From positions 2,542,001-2,606,000 of the forward strand of contig NZ_CP151996.1 of assembly GCF_038593855.1 (NCBI RefSeq): a DNA stretch of 64,000 bases, in the 5' to 3' direction. The translations under genes and the position numbers were made by a program. This stretch comes from Lysinibacillus sp. FSL M8-0337 (GTDB lineage Bacteria > Bacillota > Bacilli > Bacillales_A > Planococcaceae). Below, piece after piece: positions 53,272-60,732 of the stretch (within the stretch, counting starts at the first letter, position 1; each line of letters starts with the position of its first letter). Below the pieces are notes generated by a model, which worked only from the letters and a program-made list of their open reading frames with translations, had not been told where the DNA came from and ran no database searches.

Positions 53272-54081
53272 CTAAATAAAAACGGCCGTTTGTAAATTGG
53301 ATAATGTATATTGCCCTAACTGTACAGGTGCACCATAACGACCATGATAATCTGATCCACCTGTTGTAATTAAATGATATTTTTGAGCCAATTGTTGCAC
53401 CTGTTCCATATGCACAGATGTGTGATCAGGATGAATTAACTCGATTCCATCGAGCCCCTCTTGCACAAGCTCCTCCGTGATATCGAAAGAGTCTAACTGA
53501 CCAGGGTGGGCAACGACAGCCACTCCGCCATCTGCATGAATGGCTTGCAATGCTTCAAATGCATCAACATAAACAATATCCCCTGCTGCTACTCCTGTTT
53601 TAAATAATGAGCGATACAATGTTTGATAATATTCTGAGCTATATGCCTCTTCTGTCAACGCATTCATTATATGCTGTTTATATAATGTACCGCTTTCGCG
53701 GGCAAAGGCGAGTGCCTGCTTTGCATCGAGCGGGAACCCCGCCTCCTGTATGCGCGCTAATTGCCATAATGAATGGTCGTGTCGGCGAGCAAGTAGTGGT
53801 GTACAAAGTGCTTGAATATGTGGACATTGACCTTGAAAACCATAGCCAAGCATATGGACTTTTCGCTGACGCTTAAAGTCATAGGCAGATATTTCAACAC
53901 CAGCAATAAATTCGATATCGAATTGTGCCGCAAGCTTACGCCCCTCCGCATGGTGAGCTGTTGTATCATGGTCAACAACGCCTAGATGTGTGATACCAGC
54001 TGCCTTCGCTTGCTGAAATAATTGCATCAATGTTTCGCTACCATCGGAATAACGACTATGTGTATGCAAATCTATTTTCAC
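53272..54081 (-). CDS. PHP-family phosphoesterase in the C-P lyase operon
   Basis: 269 residues from GTG 54081, overlapping the phnL stop by four bases (GTGA). PHP metal motifs are all present: DLHTHSRYSDG, VVDHDTTAHH, AGVEIS, VAHPGQLD and GSDYHGRYG. In other bacteria a PHP enzyme in phn loci hydrolyses 5-phosphoribosyl 1,2-cyclic phosphate in place of PhnP. No phnP or phnN gene is present here, so that role is likely. It lies between phnL and phnD. Confidence 0.82.
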   Translation of the reverse strand: MKIDLHTHSRYSDGSETLMQLFQQAKAAGITHLGVVDHDTTAHHAEGRKLAAQFDIEFIAGVEISAYDFKRQRKVHMLGYGFQGQCPHIQALCTPLLARRHDHSLWQLARIQEAGFPLDAKQALAFARESGTLYKQHIMNALTEEAYSSEYYQTLYRSLFKTGVAAGDIVYVDAFEALQAIHADGGVAVVAHPGQLDSFDITEELVQEGLDGIELIHPDHTSVHMEQVQQLAQKYHLITTGGSDYHGRYGAPVQLGQYTLSNLQTAVFI

Positions 54082-54776
54082 GCTAACACTTCCTTGTCGC
54101 TAATTTTCATCATTGTAAAAACATCATCGCACAAGCCTTCCATAAACTCTAAATCATGAAAAATACCAATTAAAGTAGTTCCTTGTGCTTTTAGCTTTTC
54201 GATGGATTCCCTTACCTTAACTTTCGATGCTTGATCTAAGCTAGCAGTAGGTTCATCTAAAAGAAGGAGGCGTGGCTCTTTCACTATCGCACAAGCAATA
54301 TTTAAACGAAGTTTCTCTCCACCCGAAAAATTATTTGGATAATTATCCCATAATTTTTCCTCTAAATCAAAATGACGTAATGCTTGCTTTGCTCGGGCAA
54401 TAGCTTCTTTTTGTTCTACACCTACATCTAGTAAAGATTGTGTCACAAGTTCTAATGCAGTCGTTCGAGGCATGACGTTTAAAAATTGCGACACATAACC
54501 AATTTCATGTTTTCGTAAATAAACAATTTGTCGAGTCGTTGCCTGTAATAAATCTATCTCACCATAGGCTTCTGAATGGAATATGATGTTTCCAGCTTGC
54601 GGCATATAAGTGCGATAAATACTTTTTAAGATGGTCGATTTGCCACTGCCACTTTTACCGACAATCCCTAAAAAGCCCCCCTCCCTCACATGCAACGATA
54701 TATTTTCAAGTGCTGGAAAGGTCTTTTGTAAATGATGAATAGTAAACGATTTCTGCAAATTGTGTATAGTTAACAT
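54078..54776 (-). CDS. phnL: C-P lyase system ATP-binding protein PhnL
   Basis: 232 residues. Walker A is GKSGSGKSTILK, signature FSGGEKLRLNIACAIV, Walker B LLLLDEPTASLD. It resembles an ABC ATPase but has no membrane partner; PhnL associates with the C-P lyase core instead. It is 11 bases after phnM and overlaps the PHP gene. Confidence 0.9.
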   Translation of the reverse strand: MLTIHNLQKSFTIHHLQKTFPALENISLHVREGGFLGIVGKSGSGKSTILKSIYRTYMPQAGNIIFHSEAYGEIDLLQATTRQIVYLRKHEIGYVSQFLNVMPRTTALELVTQSLLDVGVEQKEAIARAKQALRHFDLEEKLWDNYPNNFSGGEKLRLNIACAIVKEPRLLLLDEPTASLDQASKVKVRESIEKLKAQGTTLIGIFHDLEFMEGLCDDVFTMMKISDKEVLA

Positions 54777-54787
54777 CGTTTCCCCCC

Positions 54788-55960
54788 TTAGCGATAATTG
54801 GTTTGCATAATAATGTTGCCATCAACCATAGTTGTTGTAACAACGGGATAGCCGTCTTCCATCTGTTCAATAATTAATATATCTGCCTTTTTACCAACCT
54901 CAATTGAGCCAATTTCGTGATCAAGATTTACTGCACGTGCAGGATTAATCGTCACAAGTTGGAATAACCGATGTAAATCTTCCTCATATTGTTTCGATAA
55001 TTCGAAAATCCCGTGTAACATAGCAGGAGGATAATAATCACTACAAATAATATCGATTACTTGTGCTTGAATCGCCTCACTTGCGCTTAAATTACCTGAA
55101 TGAGAGCCACCATTTAAAATATTGGGTGCACCAGCAATCGTTTGCATCCCCATCTTCTTTGCTTCTTTTGCCACATCGAGTGTAATGGGAAACTCACTGA
55201 TTGTTGTGCCATACGATTGAACAAGTTGAAGTTTTGCTACATCATCGTCATCATGTGAAGCAACCGCAATGTTATGCTCAATGGCTAGTCGACTTAGTCG
55301 TTCAATATCATCGAAAGTCATTTTCGCCTTATCAACTTGATTTTGAATTAATACATTGGCTTCCTGATCTGACATGGAACGATAGCCGCGCATAATATTT
55401 TTATAGATTTCAAGATTTCGATATTGTCCCTGACCTGGTGTATGATCCATAAATGATAGCAAATGCACTTTGCCATCTTTAATATTGCGCTCTAAGTTCG
55501 GGATTTGATCGATGGAATCAATTTCAAAGCGAGCATGTAACCGATGTCGTATTAAATGTGGCTCTTCGTGTGAAGCGTAAATCGCATCAACACATTTTTG
55601 AACATTTTCAGGATTACGAATTGCTTTATGTGAGTATTTATCATCCCCGTAATAGGATAAGGAATGAAAAATTGTTGTAATGCCATGCGTCATTAAAATG
55701 CGTTCGCTCTCCCGTAAACCAATATTCATGCTCATTACTGAGGTTGGACGAGGGCTGACAATCGTCTCTATATAATCCGAATGAATATCGACAAAACCTG
55801 GTGACACATAGCCACCTTTAGCATCTAAAATCTCTATACCCTGTAAATCAATGTCCGCTTCATGGACAATCGCATTAATTAAATTGTCCTCCACTAATAC
55901 AATGTGGTTTTTTAAAAATTGCTGTTCTGTCACAATAACGCCATTTATAATCGCAAGCAT
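54788..55960 (-). CDS. phnM: Alpha-D-ribose 1-methylphosphonate 5-triphosphate diphosphatase
   Basis: 390 residues. An amidohydrolase-superfamily protein with the metal HxH equivalent in GYVSPGFVDIHSDYIE, the segment FHSLSYYGDDKYSHKAIRN, and a conserved VASHDDDDVAK with several acidic residues. PhnM removes pyrophosphate from the triphosphate intermediate. Order phnK-phnM-phnL differs from the E. coli order phnK-phnL-phnM. Confidence 0.92.
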   Translation of the reverse strand: MLAIINGVIVTEQQFLKNHIVLVEDNLINAIVHEADIDLQGIEILDAKGGYVSPGFVDIHSDYIETIVSPRPTSVMSMNIGLRESERILMTHGITTIFHSLSYYGDDKYSHKAIRNPENVQKCVDAIYASHEEPHLIRHRLHARFEIDSIDQIPNLERNIKDGKVHLLSFMDHTPGQGQYRNLEIYKNIMRGYRSMSDQEANVLIQNQVDKAKMTFDDIERLSRLAIEHNIAVASHDDDDVAKLQLVQSYGTTISEFPITLDVAKEAKKMGMQTIAGAPNILNGGSHSGNLSASEAIQAQVIDIICSDYYPPAMLHGIFELSKQYEEDLHRLFQLVTINPARAVNLDHEIGSIEVGKKADILIIEQMEDGYPVVTTTMVDGNIIMQTNYR

Positions 55961-55972
55961 TCATTTACCTCC

Positions 55973-56812
55973 TTACAGTAATGAGTAAACTAATTGTTGT
56001 GTATATTCGTGCTGTGGATCCTCCAACACTTGATCTGTTAACCCATGTTCAATAATTTCCCCATTTAGCATGACAATTGTACGGTCAGCAAGCATACGAA
56101 TAACGGCCAAATCATGTGATACAACAATCATTGAAATATTTAACTCCCGTTGTATCGATTTAATTAAATCTAAAACATCTGCTTGTACAGACAAGTCTAA
56201 TCCTGTCGTTACTTCATCTAGTAATAGAATAGGCGGGTTATTGGACATGGCCTTAGCAATTTGAACCCGTTGCTGCATGCCACCTGAAAAATTTTTCGGA
56301 GCTTCTTTACTTCGATGGACAGGAATTTTAACATGTTGTAGAAGTGATAGGCTTCGCTCTTCCATCTGACGAACATGACGATTACCTGCTGCAATTTGCT
56401 TTTCTGCAATATTACTCATGGATGAAAAATCCATTTTCAGTCCAAGCATCGGATTTTGGTAAACCATCCCTAAAATCGTATTTCGTATATGACGCTTCAT
56501 TTGGCTCGATTCAGTAAAAATATTGTTCTGTCCATTTTCATAATCTACTAAATAGCCTTCTCCTGACGTCACCGTCTCATCAAAGTAAAGACTTTTCATC
56601 AATGTCGATTTACCACTGCCACTCTCTCCGACAATTCCTAATATTTCTCCTCGATATAAATCTAAAGATACTTGTCGACATGCATAAACAGTTTTACAAA
56701 CAGGGCAAAAATTTTTTTCTAGTTTCATGTCTTCGTGCTGACAATGCGTACAACCATCACCGTACTGTTTGGATAACTGTCGAATCGATAATACCGGTTG
56801 TTCTTGCATCAT
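55973..56812 (-). CDS. phnK: C-P lyase system ATP-binding protein PhnK with zinc-ribbon-like insert
   Basis: 279 residues. ATG 56812 overlaps phnJ (ATGA). Walker A GESGSGKSTLMK begins near residue 62, signature FSGGMQQRVQIAKAMS, Walker B ILLLDEVTTGLD. Before Walker A, residues 20-45 hold GCTHCQHEDMKLEKNFCPVC and a further Cys45, i.e. a CxxC..CxxC cluster absent from E. coli PhnK as I remember it. PhnK docks on PhnJ of the core complex, so the cysteines lie near the site whose own cysteines are reduced here. Confidence 0.9.
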   Translation of the reverse strand: MMQEQPVLSIRQLSKQYGDGCTHCQHEDMKLEKNFCPVCKTVYACRQVSLDLYRGEILGIVGESGSGKSTLMKSLYFDETVTSGEGYLVDYENGQNNIFTESSQMKRHIRNTILGMVYQNPMLGLKMDFSSMSNIAEKQIAAGNRHVRQMEERSLSLLQHVKIPVHRSKEAPKNFSGGMQQRVQIAKAMSNNPPILLLDEVTTGLDLSVQADVLDLIKSIQRELNISMIVVSHDLAVIRMLADRTIVMLNGEIIEHGLTDQVLEDPQHEYTQQLVYSLL

Positions 56813-57654
56813 TTTGCTGCCACCTTTTGTTGTAATATTTCTTGCAGATAACTTGTATCATTACAAACATAGTAAGTTTCACCCGTAACTTCATCCGTCA
56901 GCTCATCGAGAAAAACATCTGACAGACCTGTTTCCCGGCACATCTTTCCTTCAAATTGCTCGACAACAAACGGATAGTCTTCAAATGCCAGCGACTCCAC
57001 ATTTGTATAAGGTGGGACTGCGTAAATTTTTTTCTCACGGCCCGCACCAAAAAGTATAAGCGCATCACTTTGATGTATTTTTGGATTATCAAATCGCGGA
57101 ATCGGACTAGGATTCATAACGTAGCGCCCATTGACTAACACTGGATAATCCGCCCCTTGAGAAGTCTGGTTATAGCGCATAATTTGTTCAAACAACATTA
57201 AATAAGCACCGCTATATTCTTTTTCTGCATGATAACGTTTTGTTTTAAATTCACTCCGTTCAATGTCCCGCAGCGGCTCTGGCTCTGGTACTTGTAGCAC
57301 TAACACTTGATCTGCACGCAATGGCACTTCAGGAATACGATGGCGTGATTGTACAAGCGTGGCATCTTGCGTACGAGTCGTTGTTTGAACACCCGTTGTT
57401 TTGGTCACAAGCTTTTTTATATTAACCGCATTAACGGAATCATCCGAACCTTGGTCAATAACTTTCAGTACATCGTTTTCACCAATTAATGCCAGTGTTA
57501 CTTGCAAGCCCCCCGTTCCCCAACCGCGGGCTATTGGCAACTCACGCGAGGCAAATGGCACTTGATAGCCAGGAATAGCTATACCTTTCAAAATTGCTCG
57601 TCGGATTTCACGCTTTGACTGTTCGTCTAACAAAGCAAATGGTACTGCGCTCAT
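56809..57654 (-). CDS. phnJ: C-P lyase catalytic subunit PhnJ, with altered cysteine motif
   Basis: 281 residues, the same length as E. coli PhnJ, with good alignment: the glycyl-radical Gly in AIPGYQVPF (Gly29), GWGTGGLQVTLALIGENDVL, DSVNAVNIKKL, PIPRFDNPKI and FGAGREKKIYAVPPYT. The Fe-S/thiyl motif of characterised PhnJ is C-X2-C-X21-C-X5-C. Here it is Cys239, Thr242, Cys264, Leu270, and the protein has no other cysteine. So one cluster ligand and the thiyl-radical cysteine are missing. The reading frame is intact and the operon complete, so it is not obviously a pseudogene. Confidence 0.9.
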   Translation of the reverse strand: MSAVPFALLDEQSKREIRRAILKGIAIPGYQVPFASRELPIARGWGTGGLQVTLALIGENDVLKVIDQGSDDSVNAVNIKKLVTKTTGVQTTTRTQDATLVQSRHRIPEVPLRADQVLVLQVPEPEPLRDIERSEFKTKRYHAEKEYSGAYLMLFEQIMRYNQTSQGADYPVLVNGRYVMNPSPIPRFDNPKIHQSDALILFGAGREKKIYAVPPYTNVESLAFEDYPFVVEQFEGKMCRETGLSDVFLDELTDEVTGETYYVCNDTSYLQEILQQKVAAK

Positions 57655-58739
57655 CGGTGCCCCTCCTTTTTTATACTGCGCATTTGTTCTAACTTCGCTT
57701 GGAATGTGACATAATGCGGCATTTTCAAGTGTGAGATAAATCCTGTAGATTCAATCATATCCACGTGAAGTAATACAAATTCTTCATCATGAATAGGAGA
57801 ATCGCCTCCAACTTCTAGTGCATGATCTACGATAGACATCGCAATGGCTTTTGTTTCGTTTTGTCCAAAACATGCACCATAGCCAACATCGAATTCCAAC
57901 ACTTGTTGTCCCTCTTCAGCTACATCGACAGGAATAAACGACTCTACTTCCGTTAGTTTAATGGCGCCAATATAGTAAGGGTCTATATCGTCGTCATCTA
58001 ATGCAACATAGATTGGTTGCCAACCTACCCGTACCTCCCCAACATTTGGATGGGATGCACCGTATCCGCGAAGACCTGCATAACCAAGAGATGTAATCGT
58101 CCCTGTTTGTCCCCTTGTTAATGTTTGCAAACGTTGAGAACGATTTGTTGGAAACGTTATGGCTTGCTTCGTCACATCTTTAGGTTCTTGATTATTTAAA
58201 GCGAACTTTCTTAATAGACCTTCATCGCGTAAATAATCCATTACTTTTGGAAGCTGCTCTAATGCCAAATTACTTTCTTCAGGTTTATCTATTTGTTCAA
58301 ATGTCGCCTTCTTTAACTCGACATCTGCTACGGTTTCCTCAAGCAAATCAAAGTCCAATAAGCGATGTAAATAATCGTGTGAAGCCCCTAAAATTTGCCC
58401 TCCCGGAATATCTTTGAAACTAGCCGATATACGACGTAGGACAAACATGTCTCTCGCATTCGTTACAGTTGAATAATACAAGCGTGGTAATGTGGAGCGG
58501 TGAGCACGTAATAAAAATACAGCCTCCTCTGCATTGCCCTCGCTTTGTTTCATCGCTAAAGAGGCTAAACGTTCACTATATAAACTACTTTCCGACATGA
58601 CTTGATCTAAAAAGCCTCGCATTGTGGACTGTAATGTCTGCACTGAAATATGGGCGCCTCGCTTCACGCGCTCATACTGCAAATGCTCTAAAGATGCTTC
58701 AATTGCCTCGGCGCCACCACGAACTGCTACATAAGCCAT
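57651..58739 (-). CDS. phnI: C-P lyase core subunit PhnI
   Basis: 362 residues. It begins MAYVAVRGGAEAIEASLEHL and has the PhnI blocks LLRAHRSTLPRLYYS, ISASFKDIPGGQILGASHDY and GYGASHPNVGEVRVGW. It overlaps phnH by one base (TAATG) and phnJ by four. With PhnG, PhnH and PhnL it transfers the phosphonate to the ribose of ATP with release of adenine. Confidence 0.93.
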   Translation of the reverse strand: MAYVAVRGGAEAIEASLEHLQYERVKRGAHISVQTLQSTMRGFLDQVMSESSLYSERLASLAMKQSEGNAEEAVFLLRAHRSTLPRLYYSTVTNARDMFVLRRISASFKDIPGGQILGASHDYLHRLLDFDLLEETVADVELKKATFEQIDKPEESNLALEQLPKVMDYLRDEGLLRKFALNNQEPKDVTKQAITFPTNRSQRLQTLTRGQTGTITSLGYAGLRGYGASHPNVGEVRVGWQPIYVALDDDDIDPYYIGAIKLTEVESFIPVDVAEEGQQVLEFDVGYGACFGQNETKAIAMSIVDHALEVGGDSPIHDEEFVLLHVDMIESTGFISHLKMPHYVTFQAKLEQMRSIKKEGHR

Positions 58740-59311
58740 TAGCTTTTCACCTCTTCCAACTTCGTTGTGCGTGGTAAAGCGAGCACTTCACCATTTTCAT
58801 CTATTAAAATCACATCGACTCCTAGTGGAAACTCTCGATTTCGCATTGCACGCAACACCAAAATATCAGGGGATAATCCCAGTTCCACTAGTTCTTTATG
58901 CAAAATACCAGGCCCTGTTAATTGATAAACAACCTCTTTTGACTGCTGTGGCAATTCCATGACGATTGTAGCGGATTGCTGTGGATCAATTAAATTTCCT
59001 ATTTTCACTACTTCTAACACTTTTAATAATTGTTCTTTGTTGGCATTTGCAGGCACAACGATAAAATCCGCTTCATGGAAATCTTCCACTTTTGCCCCTG
59101 TCCATTGACGTAGCTCTTGGTGAAGTCGTTTCGAATCATCCACTGCTTGAAAGCTGATTTCTCCATCAAACAATGTCATTAAAACAGATAATGTTTCAGA
59201 ATATAGCCCTTCAATGGAATGCAAAGTTTGTAACGTCCCTTTACTGCCTGGTCGAGCAAAACAATCCATTAATGTACGAAATGTTCGTTGCGTAAAGTGT
59301 ACCGTTTCCAT
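58739..59311 (-). CDS. phnH: C-P lyase core subunit PhnH
   Basis: 190 residues: HFTQRTFRTLMDCFARPGSK is the family start, and RNREFPLGVDVILIDENGEV the end. It has the usual size. It follows phnG by 13 bases and overlaps phnI. A structural part of the PhnGHIJ complex. Confidence 0.92.
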   Translation of the reverse strand: METVHFTQRTFRTLMDCFARPGSKGTLQTLHSIEGLYSETLSVLMTLFDGEISFQAVDDSKRLHQELRQWTGAKVEDFHEADFIVVPANANKEQLLKVLEVVKIGNLIDPQQSATIVMELPQQSKEVVYQLTGPGILHKELVELGLSPDILVLRAMRNREFPLGVDVILIDENGEVLALPRTTKLEEVKS

Positions 59312-59324
59312 TTTTTCTACCTCC

Positions 59325-59747
59325 TTAAATTGACATCGTGTCGAACTGAACTTTTGTCCGTTCTATTGATCGTTTTACTTCTTGTTGCTTTGTATCAAGA
59401 CGTTGTGACAGTGTCATTAACACGCTCTGCCACGTTGCCACTACAGGTAGTTGCCCATTATAAGCTGCATCTATAATGGCCAGTGCCTTGGAAAGCTCTG
59501 GCTCATATTCGCGAACTAAGCCAAGACCAAATGCTTCTCCAATTTTGACCTTCGTTTCTGTTACTAACGTCTCGCCTATATAAAAAAGTGATTGCTGTGC
59601 AGATTCTCGCATTTTAATCATGACAAGCCCCTCTCTCGGTGCTTGGATTTCAATTACCTCATAGTGGTGACAAACTTCATTTGCCATCTGTAATGCTTCT
59701 TCACGTCCAACCTCAATTAATAATTTAGTCCGTTCAGCTCGTTTCAC
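59325..59747 (-). CDS. phnG: C-P lyase core subunit PhnG
   Basis: 140 residues from GTG 59747, eight bases after GGGAG; the TTG at 59768 precedes that site. PhnG blocks: IQAPREGLVMIKMRESAQQS, FYIGETLVTETKV, EAFGLGLVREYEPELSKALA and a C-terminal KVQFDTM. It is the first gene after the candidate operator and promoter. Confidence 0.9.
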   Translation of the reverse strand: MKRAERTKLLIEVGREEALQMANEVCHHYEVIEIQAPREGLVMIKMRESAQQSLFYIGETLVTETKVKIGEAFGLGLVREYEPELSKALAIIDAAYNGQLPVVATWQSVLMTLSQRLDTKQQEVKRSIERTKVQFDTMSI

Positions 59748-59818
59748 TTGACCAACTCCCTTCACCAATACCTTAACTTGGCGCCATGTTCAGTAGTGAA
59801 AAGGTTTCGTGAAGTTCA

Positions 59819-59835
59819 TGTAAATTAAGTTTACA
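59819..59835. promoter_or_regulatory. Candidate PhnF operator before phnG
   Basis: TGTAAATTAAGTTTACA is a perfect 6-5-6 inverted repeat, the symmetric form expected of a GntR-family dimer site, 72 bases before phnG and in the phnF-phnG gap. The minus strand also has TTTACATGAACTTCACG, which resembles a PhoP direct repeat. Confidence 0.45.
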
Positions 59836-59902
59836 AAAATTAACGTCATTTGATTAACATGGCGGGGTCACGTAGCAATTCATCTTCTGGTTGTTTTACA
59901 GC

Positions 59903-59942
59903 ATAAAAAAAAGACTTCAAACACGAATGGTTTGAAGTCAAT
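59903..59942 (-). terminator. Intrinsic terminator of phnF
   Basis: On the minus strand GACTTCAAAC and GTTTGAAGTC pair around a 7-base loop and are followed by TTTTTTTT. It separates phnF from the phnG operon. Confidence 0.88.
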
Positions 59943-59947
59943 CTAAT

Positions 59948-60658
59948 CTATATTTGAAAAAAGAAGCGATCCGTTCGATATAAAATTTCTGTGTATTCTA
60001 GTAAAACATTACGCTCGTCATCCCAACTATCTGATTCCACCTTGACGAGAGGCACCAGTATTTCACACGCGAGCAATGTCCGATCCAGTTCATTTGGAAA
60101 TTTGACAGCTAAATGTGAGAAGGAGCTACGAAATTGTTTCACCCCATGCTGTTGATAAAATGTATAGATAGAGGATAACTCATTATTCACCTGCTTAATG
60201 GCAGGCATATTTTCAACGACAACATATGAGCGATGGATTGCAGCTGGTTCCTCATCAATAAAGCGCAATCTTTCGATTAGATAAAGGTCGCTATGTTGAA
60301 CATACGGCTTGCTAAAAATTAGATGTTCTTTAGGTACCTGTTCCATTTTCGTCACAACTGATTGATAGTTTGATGTGAATTTGAGCATTTTTTCACTAAA
60401 ACTTATATCGCCAGACATTACAACCTCAAGTGGTTTTTGTTTTTCCCGCAAAAAGCGTCCAATCCCTTTCTGCGAATAAATTAAACCCATTTTCTCTAGT
60501 AAATCATAGGCATTTCGTACTTTGATACGTGGTACACCAAACATTTCGATTAGGGTATGTTCACTTGGCATTTTCCCATCTTGCGAGTAATTCCCTGCCT
60601 CGATTTCCTGTAATAAGTATTCCTTCACTACTAGCTCCTGCTCATCCACATACTTCAC
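59948..60658 (-). CDS. phnF: GntR/UTRA-family transcriptional regulator PhnF
   Basis: 236 residues. An N-terminal winged helix-turn-helix (MPSEHTLIEMFGVPRIKVRN, then DLLEKMGLIYSQKGIGRFL) is followed by a UTRA effector domain from about residue 80 (PYVQHSDLYLIERLRFIDEE). It is placed just upstream of phnG with its own terminator. The expected role is a phosphonate- or phosphate-related repressor of the phn operon. An imperfect inverted repeat (GGTACCA/TGGTGCC, 60674-60698) precedes it. Confidence 0.85.
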   Translation of the reverse strand: MKYVDEQELVVKEYLLQEIEAGNYSQDGKMPSEHTLIEMFGVPRIKVRNAYDLLEKMGLIYSQKGIGRFLREKQKPLEVVMSGDISFSEKMLKFTSNYQSVVTKMEQVPKEHLIFSKPYVQHSDLYLIERLRFIDEEPAAIHRSYVVVENMPAIKQVNNELSSIYTFYQQHGVKQFRSSFSHLAVKFPNELDRTLLACEILVPLVKVESDSWDDERNVLLEYTEILYRTDRFFFQI

Positions 60659-60732
60659 CCCTTCTATAAAGATGGCACCATTTCACTCCATTGGTACCTT
60701 AAGCAGCACATTCCAAATAAACTTTATGAACG

